Source of the DNA: Parapristionchus giblindavisi
Taxonomy: Eukaryota > Nematoda > Chromadorea > Rhabditida > Diplogasteridae
NCBI GenBank assembly: GCA_943737045.1
Contig: CALSFV010000355.1
Location: 1 to 64,000, forward strand
DNA: 64,000 nucleotides
Direction of reading: 5' to 3'
Below are positions 11,728 to 23,540 of the stretch, piece after piece; positions within the stretch are counted from its first letter, which is position 1; each line of letters begins with the position of its first letter. A program made the position numbers and the translations under genes. The notes beneath the pieces were generated by a model that saw only the letters and a list, made by a program, of their open reading frames with translations, made no database searches and had not been told where the DNA came from.

Positions 11728-11795
11728 GTGACCCGTAAATAACGGAAGTCCCAAATGACCGCGGTAATTTGGGACTTCCGTTATTTACGGGTCAC
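11728..11795. repeat. Perfect hairpin, 29-bp stem and 10-base loop
   Basis: Stem 11728-11756 (begins GTGACCCGTAAATAACGG) pairs without mismatch with 11767-11795; the loop is GACCGCGGTA. It directly abuts the first glycogen synthase codons. Confidence 0.95.
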
Positions 11796-11796
11796 A

Positions 11797-12722
11797 CTGG
11801 GCGACCAGTACTGCATGATGGGTCCGTACAGTGAGTGAAGATGGAGATTGAGGACTTGGAGGCGGAGTCGGCGCCCATGCGATACGCCCTCGATCAGATG
11901 AGGGAGATTGGATTTCAGGTGGGTCATGAGCAAACTACAACGTAGTATGATGCTTGTGGTTTGATGTATATGGCTATAGTAAAGTAGTTGATTAAAGTAT
12001 GTCATACTTTTGCTGTGTATCTTAAACTGTTGTTCGTCCAAGCGACAAGTTTCCCTGATTGTGGTTTGATCAAACTACAAGTTCCGCGAATTGTAGTTTG
12101 ATCAAACTAGAACGTGCTCTGATTACAGGTCAAGTACGGTAGATGGCTGATCGACGGCTACTCGAATGTCGTGCTCTTCGACATTGGATCGGCCGCGTGG
12201 AAACTGGACCAGTGAAAGGTGAATTATTGATTGATTGGTTGATCTTTTGGTCTGTAGAACTCTTGATTCCTTACATGCATACATACATATTTATCCTATC
12301 AGCACATTAAATGCAGAGGGGGCCAAAACAGGGGGAATCTTCTTATCCACAAGATTTATCCTTTCGTCTCTGAGAGAATTCATTTCCATTCAAGAAAACG
12401 TCAGCATATGAAACTTGATTTGAATAGTCGAATAACCCACGAAAGCTTGACGTTGCTCGTCCATTCCGTCGTTGATTCCTTAACTATACGTTATCGATCT
12501 ATTATCTCTTGTCTGTGTCTCTCTGGGCATTTTGATCTACGATGTCTGGAATCGGTTTAGTCCTGTCACGGAAAGTTATTGATTGATTGAATGATTATTG
12601 ATTCATTGAATCGCTTGCAGGCTGAACTATGGGAGGCGACGCACATTGACATTCCGTGGCATAATCGCGAGAGCAACGACTGCCTCATCCTCGGTTTCAT
12701 GGTGGCCATCTTCCTGCAGAAG
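11797..12722 (+). pseudogene. Glycogen synthase fragment (GYS type), three broken exons
   Basis: Three consecutive exons match the N-terminal part of animal glycogen synthase, which adds glucose from UDP-glucose to glycogen. 11797-11918 reads LGDQYCMMGPYSE, a frameshift, then KMEIEDLEAESAPMRYALDQ. 12129-12218 reads [19 protein letters not shown] and SAAWKLDQ. 12621-12722 reads AELWEATHIDIPWHNRESND and CLILGFMVAIFLQK. Compared with the family, the first exon lacks one G after GAG (the WK codons are lost). The second has TGA at 12213-12215 where Trp is expected. The start and most of the catalytic GT-B fold, which should follow, are absent, so only about 110 of some 650 residues remain. A perfect 29-bp-stem hairpin sits directly against the 5' edge. 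The family match is strong; the fragment cannot encode an enzyme. Confidence 0.85.
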
Positions 12723-12777
12723 GTACTGTAGTTTGATTTTATTTGTAATTTGTAGTTTGATCAATATTGTATTATAG

Positions 12778-15700
12778 GAACACCCGCCGGGACACACGCC
12801 CGTGGCGAATCGCTCCAAGAATGGCAATAACGAAGACCCGGCGGGTTCGTGTTTCGCGTGATCTATGAGTTGTCTTATGCTAGAAGATATTTTGTTTTTA
12901 TCTCGTTATCAAATCTACGAATGCACATTTTAATTACTTTAATAATTTAATATTGTTTATTGTGCAGGTCGTCGTCAGCACAATCCGAATCAGCATCAAT
13001 CACAGCAGCAGCAGCCATAAAAAACGGCAGCCCGCCAGCCATATGATGCACGCGAAGCACGAGAAAGGAGGAGGATTAGAGAAGAAGAACAAGCTGAATA
13101 ACAACAAGAACAGAAAGTAACATAGGGAACAGGAAGAGGATGAGAGCGAGGAGGTACGGTAGATGTATTAGGAGGGGATGGTTAGGGTACGGTAGGTTGG
13201 TATTATTGCAGTAGGTCGTGTGATGGATGTGTGTAGATGCAGTAAACATTGTCCATCTTTACTGTGCGAGTAGTGCGCAATTTGCTTTCAATGCTGATAC
13301 TCTAATTATTGCTTGAAATTCTGCTGGTAGAAATTCTTTTGTGTTTATTGAACTACCGACCCGGATATGTTAACACTCCCGACTACTGTAGGTGTACGAT
13401 TATCGATTGTAATATTGATTGATTACAGGAAAGCGTGAACAGACTGTCGGGTTTGGGCCTGGCTGACGGTCGGGTCGTTGTCATCGACAATCATCCATCG
13501 ACCGCGGGCGAACACTCGGAGTTTGAGGAGGTATGCTCTATTATATTACGGTAATTTTGATCAATAACTTTTACGGTGGTTCTGTCATTTGTGTTTAGCT
13601 TCGGCATACGGTGTAAGAAATTAAATAATAATAAATTAAATAAATTAAGTAATGTGATGATGACTATTGGTGCTTCCTTCACAGGTGTTGAGCAAGAAGC
13701 AGAAGCGTTTGCGTGCCCAGGAAGATAAGGCGCGGAAGAGCTGAAGGCGCGGCGGGAGAAGGAGCGAGCGGAAGGGATCATTCAGAAGAAGCAGGCCAAG
13801 ATGCAGGTATTCTTTTTTTCAACGGCACTATAATTATATTGTTTTTTTTTAACAGTTGAATGTTTGTATTGATGGTGGAACAAGATTGTGACGGGTTGTT
13901 GATGAATAACTTTGATTTCAACCAATTTCAATATTTGCAGCAGAATCGTCTAGCGAGAGAGGAGTGCGGCAAGCGCGGAGGCGATGATGACAAGGTATTT
14001 ATATAATAATGATAATTATTAAAATAGTATTATCATTAATGTCGAAATGATTAGGCAACCTTGCAGTTTAATTGCGATGGTAACTTGACTGGTCTATTGT
14101 AAAAGCGAATCAGCAAAACATTGAGCGAGTATTTACAGCGTGAGACTGATTCGGTGCCCATGATCACTACTGTGTGGAACTCTGGCCAGCTAGAGGCGCG
14201 TGCCACCCTCGAGGACGCCGCGGTCAGTGGAAAACGAGACACTGATGCTATTCCATTGGCACTGAATGCCGCCACAGTCGCCACTACGGTTGTATCAGGG
14301 GAGACAGTCCCAGCGGTGCCGATTGCTAGACCGAAGGTGAGGGGGGCTAGTCTTATACTAATGGTTTTACGAGAGTAAATGTGTATGAAAATATTTATTT
14401 ATCATGCATCAAAAGATGTGACAACACTTGAAATAACAAGTAAATGGGGGCATGTGGGATAAAAAAGAGGACCCATCGGGTTGGCTATCGGCCCCCAAAT
14501 TTCCTAAAATTTTATATTTCCCTTGTAGGATGACCAAAGAGATGAGGGCGAGGATAGAAGAGATGATACTTCAGTAGATGCTTAGCCCCCTATTGAGAAG
14601 CCTTTGAGCAAGAAGGTACAGTCGAAATTAATCAATCAATAATTATTCTGTTTTTTTTTCCCCTCAAAATGACATTTTTTTACAATTTAGGTGATCGAGC
14701 GCCGGCAGAGTCAGGAGGACACTACGAATGCCAAAGAAGGAGAGGAGGAGCAGAAGCAGGTATTGGGTTTTATCGATTGGAAATTATTGATTTTCACCGA
14801 AATTATTGATTTTCACTACAATTTATGTGTTTGTTTACAGGAAGAAGAAGGCTACGATGAGCTACCGCGCGGCAAGTACGTTTCAGCGCGCGGACGCGGA
14901 TCGGCTGTGCGTGGCGCACGCATAGGCGCGAGTGGAGATAGACAAGGCGGAAACGCTCAGGGAGGCTACAAGAGAGAAGAGCGCGATCAGAACAAGAGAA
15001 AGGACGTTGAGTGGGTTGGTTATTGATTGATTGATTAACAACATACTACAGTACTTCTTGACCATTATTGAATAATTAGTTATGAGGTACAGTAGTATTG
15101 ATTTGCATGAGCACTGTATACGCAGTTCGTTTCTCGTATATTGATTTTTTGCATTACAGCTTTCTGACAAGGAATCGACACCTTCATCCGGTGGTGGAAC
15201 CGTGGCTGGTGCGGCTGCCGCGTCCAAAGAAGCGGTCAAGCGATGTCCTCCACCCGCACAGACTAGTCGACCCACTCGAGGTCAATGAAAATTCCTCTTT
15301 TCCGATATCTCGTCTCTTTTTGCTCTTATTTTCATGTAGTTTGAGTGGGCAGTCGATTGAGTGGGAATACGGTAGTCGATTGAGTGGGAATGCGGTAGTC
15401 GATTGAGTGGGAATATGGTAGTCGATTGAGTGGGCATACGGTAGTCGATTGAGTGGACATACGGTAGTCGATTAAGTGGGAATACGGTAGTCGATTGAGT
15501 GGGCATACGGTAGTCGATTGAGTGGGTATACTGTATTGAGTATATTGAAGAATTCTGTGACAGTTGCAAGATCACATTTTGACTGATTGCAGTATGCCTC
15601 CACTGTCACTCGGCGGACGCACGCATTCGGGAGGTAGCGACCCAGGCGGCGCCTCGAATGGACCTCTTGGCGGTCCGACCAACTTTGCTATGCCACCACC

Positions 15701-16310
15701 CAATATGGCCGGAGGTAATATTGCATTGTGTTAATTAAATTGAACGAATAAGGGGCCGTATAAATTGAAGATATGCTTATTGTTAATGATATGTAGTTTA
15801 ATCCCGAAACATGAAATCGGCTGGTGAACGGTCTTTTTGCACTATTTTTTGTTCGTTTGTTTGAATGCATATGCATAGAGCGATAAAGAGACAGTCGGAT
15901 GGTCGTTGTGTAACTTCTTGATTTGGCGTTTTACGTTTGAGATTAGGGTACACTGCTTACAATTAGACTATTTGCATTCGAATCATTATTGTCATCGTTT
16001 TACAGGATGAACACGGGCAGTTATCGATTGATTAATCCACACGCGAGGATGACGTCACGCTTCATAAGCTGCGACCGGACGCCCATTTTCCCATTCGTCA
16101 ATCGATCGTCAATGTATATTGATCGACTACCCACCGTAATCTCACTCACTCCTCGTTATTCATTTGTTCTTTCACCCAATTATTGCTTTCTACATAACAT
16201 GTTTCTCTCTCTCTCATCTATTGTATTTGTACTTGTAGTGCTTGTCATTGTCTCGTTTTCATACTTTTTGGTTCGATTTATTACTTTGTTCATACAGTAT
16301 TTTTAAAGGA
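12778..16310 (+). pseudogene. Decayed multi-exon gene for a charged, Q/R/G-rich protein (tentatively PRRC2/BAT2-like)
   Basis: Exon blocks: 12778-12861, 12969-13153, 13430-13530, 13685-13806, 13941-13994, 14107-14336, 14529-14614, 14690-14760, 14841-15012, 15160-15280, 15593-15715. They encode a Q-tract (QSQQQQ), an R/E-rich helix (DAREARERRRIREEEQAE), EFEEVLSKKQKRLRAQEDKA, KERAEGIIQKKQAKMQ, an S/T/A-rich stretch (LSEYLQRETDSVPMITTVWN) and an RG-rich part (RGKYVSARGRGSAVRGARIG). The EVLSKKQ motif and RG/PG-rich tail recall PRRC2 proteins, but this is recall, not alignment. Breaks are TAA, TAA and TAG at Gln-like positions in the 12969 block, a one-base frameshift near 13740, and TAG in place of CAG at 14583-14585. 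It lies wholly inside the 7453-17621 inverted arms. Confidence 0.45.
15343..15535 (+). repeat. 23-bp minisatellite
   Basis: Unit GTAGTCGATTGAGTGGGAAT with ACG, about eight copies with small changes. Confidence 0.9.
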
Positions 16311-17323
16311 ATGTTTTGCGTTGGCATGAAATATCTATAAAAGTCGAAAAAAAAAACACAAAGAACAACGTAGAATCATCAACAAAAAGGTCTCGGTAAC
16401 GGTAATTTACAATTAGTCAATCATCTGACCCGTCGCAATCAATTTGACCCAATGAACTGGGTTACTGTAGGTTACGGTAGGTGGATTACGGTAGATTATG
16501 ATGGCTAAAATAATGAGTTAACTTGATAGTTGTTAGAACCGGCGGAGCTCCGCCCACCACCCGTTAGTTTAGTCACACACCAAACCCGTCTGGGGTTTGC
16601 CGAACACTTTATTACAAGTATATAAGCCCCTTTGCCCTGAGAGGGGTAAGAGAACTTGCGACGAAAGTTGCGAGGAAAGTTCGCATCTTTCTGCTGAACT
16701 CTCGCTAGAAAGTTGCGAACTTTCTTCTGAACTTTCGATCGAAAGTGACAGATTGGACGGACCCTTGAACTTTCGATCGAAAAAATTTTTAAAAAAATAT
16801 TTTTTTCATTTTATTCTCTACTTTCAAAACGTTTGGGCGTGCTCAAGATGACATCTCTTATCTAACACCAGATCAAATCCCCTCTTTTCCATGTATCTCA
16901 CAAATATGCCTTTGCCAAGTCTGGATATATCTGGATATACCTCCTTTTCTCACTCCGGTCCAAGCATGAAGATGTTTACCCCAAAGATCTTGTTGTAATC
17001 TGTGAGAAACCCTGTCCCAAGTTTTCTTTGATCAAATGTTCGATATGTGATCGTCGATTGTGCTGGAATTGTTTTTTTGGCAGCTACCATTGTTGTTGAA
17101 ATACTATTTGGCATGTATAAATTTAATAATTTGTCATGTTGAAAAAAATTCGTATAAGATATTAGATGCTAAATATATCGGAAATAATGAAAAAGTTAAT
17201 GGAATAGGAGAAAAGTGCAAGAAAAGTAGAGAATAAAATGAAAAAAATTTTTTTTTAATTTTTTGTCGATCGAAAGTACAAGTCCGAAGCTGATAAAAAT
17301 GAGCAAAAGTAAAATGTCTATAG

Positions 17324-17388
17324 GTGTACTCGAACCAACCACATCCTGATCTAGAAGAGCACATACTACCACTACACCACGCCGCCAT
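17324..17388 (-). repeat. tRNA-like sequence in right arm of the 10 kb foldback
   Basis: On the minus strand, GGCGTGGTGTAGTGGTAGTA (A box) is followed by GGTTCGAGTACACC (B box, better kept than in the left copy). It points inward. Confidence 0.65.
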
Positions 17389-18612
17389 GTTGTATATGTT
17401 CTTTCAGGAGCGCCTTGTTTCATGCACTTCTTGTCGCCTACACAGTGTGTTTTTTCTTCAAAAAATGAAGATTTTTTTCACAAACTTCAATTAATTATAT
17501 AAAATCTGAAAGTGCATGGCTGCATCTAATTTTTTTGGTTCCATCCATATATTACCTATACCTATCGAGGAAAAATAGTCTCGTTCAAAAGTCTCACTGA
17601 GACATAAAAGACTTCCCTTGTAAAATAACAATAAAAATACCGCTATAATATACCGTATTTGTATGCTCTCATGAAAATCGTTTCGAGCTAATCAGAAACT
17701 AATTGTAATCTAATTCGAGAAATTTTGGAACTAATCCGTTTATATTAGATTATAAATTTACCCTTTTCTGCTCTTTGGTCTAATTTTATTGAAATTAGAT
17801 TTAAAAATCGTAAAGATTTGTCTAACAATGAGCTGTGCACACTGTACATTTTGAGGGAGACCATGATATCTGACGAAGTGCCTTTATTTATTCCACGATT
17901 GGAGGTACTGTAATCAACTATCACTCATTATTTCTTTATAATATAAGTTTTAATAAAATTTTATTTTATTGCACTGAAAAATCAAAAGTGAAATATAGGG
18001 TGTCCCTAAATAACGACCACGGCCACGCCCCCCCCCCAATCTTTTATAAACTGTAGTTGAATTTCAGATTTATGTTTTTCTGCGTGTATGCGTTATCATT
18101 TTAGATTGATTATCTCTATTTTCCATGAACTCCGATCTCCCTCCACTCTACCTTTATCTCTCGTAATTATCGAATAGACATATCTAGGAATACCTCGTCA
18201 CCAATCAATTTTGGATTTGTCTTTGTTTATTATGTTATCGTTGTTGTTGTCTAGACCTTGTTGTATTCCCATTTGTATATGATCCTAAATCATATACATA
18301 CTACGTGTCCTCACTTTGTTTCGTTCATTTGCAGTTTTCGTTCATCCTTTCGATCTCTCCTTTTCAAAGCTCATCTATGAATATATCCTCTGTCGTTCGT
18401 TTATTATCAGTCATTCTTCCTTTCCATCTCTTCCTCTCTCTCCTCTATCTCTCTTACATTCATTATCATACCCATCGATCACTAAGGAAGAGGGTAGATC
18501 ATCAATCGATAATGTTTATGAGAAAGATGGAAGGAAGGGAAGCGAGCCATCCTCTTACCATCCTACCATCCTTTTGTGCGTACATTTTGCTATATTGCAT
18601 CTCTCTATTTAT

Positions 18613-20367
18613 CACGCGTGTCGCGCAAGGATCGATACAACTACCGGACAATGAAAAAATGAAAATTTGATATGAATCATTTTTGGATAGCCCTCACAGT
18701 GCCGGAGAAGATAGCGTTTCGATTTTTTGTCTTAGATCAATTTCGACGAAAATAGACGCCGTTGACTGTCGGAATCTGTGGAAAAGTCGTGACTTTCAAC
18801 CGCTATAACTCGCTTTGGAATGGGAGTAGCGAAAATATCACAGAGACATAAATTGTAGAAAATTTTCAGGAGAATCGAAATAACACAAGCAGAAATTACA
18901 AAATTGATTTTTCATTAACTTATGTGGCGGGAAGCTGACGTTTGCACCACATATTTATTTAACAATTTTTTATTGATTCAGATGATAGATATTTTGATTT
19001 TACATCGAATGATGTATGGTTATGGGGGTCAAATCACGGACGCAATATGAGTTTTTCTCAAAAAACGAGTCTGAAATCCCGGACTTAGCCGATTTCTCGC
19101 TCGCGAGATGGAAGGATCACTTTGATCTACCCACTCGTTTCCCGCTGATCAATGATTTACCAACTTTTATTTTTGTTTTACGTGTTTTCAAGTGTTTTCG
19201 ACAGATTTCCCTGTTTCATATTGCTGATTCCTGAATATATTTTGTCTCGAATATGTGCTACTTCTCTGTCAATCGACCATCTGAAGGGAGAAGGGACCCA
19301 GGCTCAAGGGAGTCGATCTGGAGAAGAACTGCGAGTGTGGAGGAATGTGAGTCAATTTCATTACCTATGCTTTGAGTACCCATCGATTGTTTGAAGCCAA
19401 TCCAAGTTGTCTTCTGCATTTTCTGCCTACTCGGATCCAGAGCTTTTTGGATGCAATTCCCTTTTGGAGCTGCTGTTGATTCGTTCGAACGGCGAGGAGA
19501 TTGGTTGTTCGACAGAGGTATCATGATACGATTACTCCTGTTATTCATTAATCCAACTTCAGGGCACCCTTCTCGATCGACTGATTTGCCATAATCATCA
19601 CGAATTTCTCCTTCTTCGTTGGGAATATCAGCGACCTAGAGCCGCTGTGCACGGATCTGGAAAAGTTCTCGAATCGAAAAAAAAGGAATTGACTCCATCT
19701 TTGATAAATAGATTGTTTCTTGTTCGTATTTATATTGTTTATATAGGTAGTAATTTATATAGTAATTTATTTCTACGCTTTTTTTTCAAGTTCAATGCAC
19801 AGAAATACCAAAAAATATCGTTGATCAGCGAGAGACGAGTGGGTAGATCAAAGTGATCCTTCCATCTCGCGAGGTAGAAATCGGCTAAGTCCGGGATTTC
19901 AGACTCGTTTTTTGAGAAAAACTCATATTGCGTCCGTGATTTGACCCCCATAACCATACATCATTCGATGTAAAATCAAAATATCTATCATATGAACCAA
20001 TAAAAAATTGTTAAATAGATATGTGGTGCAAACGTCAGCTTCCCGCCACATAAGTTGATGAAAAATCAATTTTGTAATTTCTGCTTGTGTTATGTCGATT
20101 ATCCTGAAAATTTTCTACAATTTATGTCTCTGTGATATTTTCGCTATTTCCATTCCAAAGCGAGTTATAGCGGTTGAAAGTCACGACTTTTCCACAGATT
20201 CCGACAGTCAACGGCGTCTATCTTCGTCGAAATTGATCTAAGACAAAAAATCGAAACGCTATCTTTTCCGGCACTGTCAGGGATATCCAAAAAAAGTAAA
20301 TATCATAGGGGTTAAATTTTGTCCGGACACCCCACGATTTTGTCTCGATCCTTACGCGACACGCGTG
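18613..20367. mobile_element. 1.75 kb foldback nested in the left arm of the 7.5 kb palindrome
   Basis: The ends are CACGCGTGTCGCG(C/T)AAGG in inverted orientation, flanked by TTAT on both sides (18609-18612 and 20368-20371). The other arm of the host palindrome (near 24570-24585) retains the uninterrupted sequence with a single TTAT, which fixes the insertion exactly. Arms 18690-19150 and 19800-20290 are inverted copies. The loop (19150-19800) contains exon-like sequence with GT/AG sites but no recognisable protein. Confidence 0.85.
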
Positions 20368-21396
20368 TTATGTTGCATTTCTATCTCTTCTAGCCATCTC
20401 TCAACTTTATTCATATTCTTCGGCTCCGCATTCAATAACAATTCAGAGGTCGTATCCATGAAGCGTTACAAACAATTTGTCGATAAACGTGACGTCACGA
20501 GAGTAGACGTAGTAGTTATGTCATCTTTTACGCTTTACGCCATGGATACGGACTCAGAGGATGTGCGCAATGTGGCCACGACTGTCCTTTGTGTGGCCAG
20601 TGTGCAGAGTGGTCTCAATTTGTTTAAATAATCATTTAAATCATTTGAAATCCATTTCAGATATCGGAACGACACCTATCCCCTACCTACCGCCTACCTA
20701 CCGAGGAGCAAGGTCGTCTAGGAACCAATCGTCACTGCCTAGATGACATCAGATGGTGGACTCAGCGTCCTGAAGCTTCTTTGAAGGTACGAACCCTCCT
20801 TGGATTCTCTTTCCTGTTATGTTATTTTCAAGTCGCGAAAAGACGAAAATGTTGTGGAAAATTTGCACCTTTTTTCATGACTTATGAACAGAACCTCTGT
20901 TAGACTATACTTCACCTTCGTTACGTCATTGTCTTTACCTTTGCCTTTGCCTTTGCCAACGTCCCTTTCACTGCTCACTGATCTGCCTCGTTGACAGAAA
21001 CCAAAGGTTTATACAAAGTGATCGTTCACAAAGCTCAATTCGTTGATTCTCGTAATTTGATATTTTGCAGGACGAATCATCACTGTCGGCAAAAGTCTTC
21101 TGAAGCTCGTCGATGATGGTCTCCCCGATGTGTTCTTCAGAAGTGGGACGCCGTCCAGCTCCGACATCGGAGTTCTGTCGGCGTATTCCAGCACTGGCTT
21201 GGAACTCGTTTTTCGAAAAAATAAAGAATTTGGGGTTGTTAATGTTTGAAACCAGTGTCTAAGCCCGCGAAGTTAAATGGGCGGGGTCAGCATCGCTATA
21301 TAAATAAGGTTCGCAAAAAATGGGCGGAGTCATACATCGCTTTATAAGTACGGGAGCGGATGAGTATATGTAGTTCGTTTGATATCTCTTCTAATA

Positions 21397-21472
21397 GGGA
21401 CCCATGGTCTAGTGGATAGCAGATCGGACTGTCGATCCGAACGGTTGGTCGGCAAGGGAGTTCGATCCCCTT
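21397..21472 (+). repeat. tRNA(Asp)-like sequence in left arm of the 7.5 kb palindrome
   Basis: CATGGTCTAGTGGATAGC (A box), then TCGGA-CTGTCGA-TCCGA, a perfect five-pair anticodon stem with GTC in the anticodon position, then AGTTCGATCCCC (B box). The 5' GGGACCC has no partner at the 3' side and the variable region is long, so it is a tRNA-derived relic. Confidence 0.65.
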
Positions 21473-23463
21473 AGAAAGCACAGCAAAAGAAGACCTTACC
21501 CAACGTAAACCATCTCTTTTTGCCATTTTTTTCTTGATGCATTTACGCTGTCCCTATGCTAACGTGGAGTGTATGTCAGAGGTCTCACAGAATGATCATG
21601 AATCGCAAACTAACTTTTTATTTTGATCTTTGATCTTTGTCCACAATTTTTTCGCACAATGGGCGAAAATATCGGGTTTCAACAGTTTTCTTATTGTTAG
21701 TTGTTGAATTTCACTTGTTATTTTCTGTTAAAAGAGGATAAATCTAACATTTAAAGACTTGAAATGTGACTATAGTATTGATTACAAAATGACTATAGTA
21801 TTGATTACAAGATAGAAAGTGGATCCGTTTCAGTGCTAGATCAGTGATAGAGTGGCCAGATGATCAGACGAGATCGATGGGCAGAGACGCAGAGAGTCAT
21901 CGCGCGCGCACTGAACTCGATTTAGCACCACTATTAAGACGGGTGGCAGGAGGGGATAACTTCACTGAAAAAACATTAAAAATTTAAAAATATCAATTTT
22001 GATAAAATAAACATTATAAATGACTCTAATAATTATTTTGGAACAGATTTCGCATGAAAAATTCGAAAAAAATGTGTCCCTAAAGATAATAAAGTTCATA
22101 AAGAAAATTACTATTCAATTAATTATTACTTATTGAGTACGAATAAATTAATACTTTATTTCGGACAGATTTAACAGTGGGACAAATAATAGAACTATTG
22201 CTAAGTTTATTCCAATTGTCAGCAACACGATTTGAATGGCTAGGGTAATTTTCAGAGATGTGCATACAAGATCGCTCTTTTCACAAAAAAAACTTTGCGA
22301 TTTTGAAATGTTTTAATTTGACGATTAATATGATCATGGTAGGGGGTACGGTAGTATTATATTATGCCTCCACTTGTATTCTTTATAGCATTTTTAAGTT
22401 ATGCACCTTTTACTTACTTTATCGCCGAAGTAATCTCACTTGTTGTAGTTTTGACATACTGCAGTATTCATCTATTACTTTTTCTGTCCTTTCATGAATA
22501 AATATTAAAACGCATTAAACAAAACACCGAAACGAAAAGTTGCACTTGCGCCAATGTTTATGGTAATTTTGGAATTAAATTTGTTTCGCGTCAACTAAAA
22601 TAATGAAAGATATGTATAAGTTTTATACCAAATTTGCTGTCCTATCTAATCCTCCTTGTAACGCTAAAATTTATTATTATTTATTATTATACTGATTTTT
22701 CCCTAATACTGTAGCTTGTGTTTCCTTTGTCAAGTGATTTATTGCAGTCATTTGGCAGATTACCATAATCATTCATTTGAGCATCCTACTCAGCTTTATC
22801 AACTAAATATATTTCAGAACATCACGGAATTGTAATCTTCATTATGAACTTTATTATCTTTAGGGACACATTTTTTCGACTTTTTCATGCGAAATCTGTT
22901 CTAAAATAATTATTAGAGTCATTTATAATGTTTATTTTATCAAAATTGATATTTTTAAATTTTTAATGTTTTTTTTCAGTGAAGTTATCCCCGCCCGCCA
23001 CCCTTCTTAATAGTGGTGCTAAATCGAGTTCAGTGCGCGCGCGATGACTCTCTGCGTCTCTGCCCATCGATCTCGTCTGATCATCTGGCCACTCTATCAC
23101 TGATCTAGCACTGAAACGGAACCACTTCCTATCTTGTAATCAATACTATAGTCATTTTGTAATCAATACTATAGTCACATTTCAAGTCTTTAAATGTTAG
23201 ATTTATCCTCTTTTAACAGAAAATAACAAGTGAAATTCAACAACTAAGAAAACTGTTGAAACCCGATATTTTCGCCCATTGTGCGAAAAATTGTGGACAA
23301 AGATCAAAGATCAAAATAAAAAATTAGTTTGCGATTCATGATCATACTGTGAGACCTCTGACATACACTCCACGTTAGCATAGGGACAGCGTAAATGCAT
23401 CAAGAAAAAAATGGCAAAAAGAGATGGTTTACGTTGGGTGAGGTCTTCTTTTGCTGTGCTTTC

Positions 23464-23540
23464 TAGGGGGATCGAACCCCCTTGCCGACCAAACGTTCGG
23501 ATCGACAGTTCGAACTGCTATCCACTAGACCATGGGTCCC
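23464..23540 (-). repeat. tRNA(Asp)-like sequence in right arm of the 7.5 kb palindrome
   Basis: Mirror copy of 21397-21472. The T-arm is intact here (GGGGGTTCGATCCCCCT) but the anticodon stem is changed, so the arms have drifted separately. Confidence 0.65.

Larger units (their letters stand above)
7453..17621. mobile_element. Giant foldback bounded by ACAAGGGAAGT ends, with tRNA-like sequences in both arms and gene relics inside
   Basis: The left arm (7453 to about 7810) reappears inverted and nearly identical at about 17260-17621, differing at only a few bases by eye. Both ends read ACAAGGGAAGTCTTTTATG going inward. Further in, both sides have tracts built from GAAAGTTGCGA-type units (7815-8000; 16650-16790). 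A tRNA-like sequence lies 233-235 bp from each end. The 9.4 kb between contains the mitochondrial-type, glycogen synthase and charged-protein relics. No clear target duplication is visible (GAGCTA before, AAAATA after). It could be one gene-carrying element, or two separate elements that happen to face each other. Confidence 0.6.

Noticed and set aside
11797..14585. Stop codons read as amino acids (code change or readthrough)
   Set aside because: The TMX3-, KGD4- and carboxypeptidase-like genes have no internal TAA, TAG or TGA, and frameshifts accompany the stops.
18305..18670. 121-codon plus-strand ORF and its mirror at 24557-24888
   Set aside because: Lies in the arms of the palindrome, mirrored, low complexity (S/F/L rich), with no splice context or family.
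20541..20630. Cys-rich frame CAQCGHDCPLCGQC suggestive of a zinc-binding motif
   Set aside because: The mirror copy at 24340-24400 does not preserve it (Cys lost, stop gained), and no longer frame surrounds it.
21397..21472. Functional tRNA-Asp(GTC)
   Set aside because: Acceptor strands do not pair and the variable region is too long; the mirror copy has a damaged anticodon stem.
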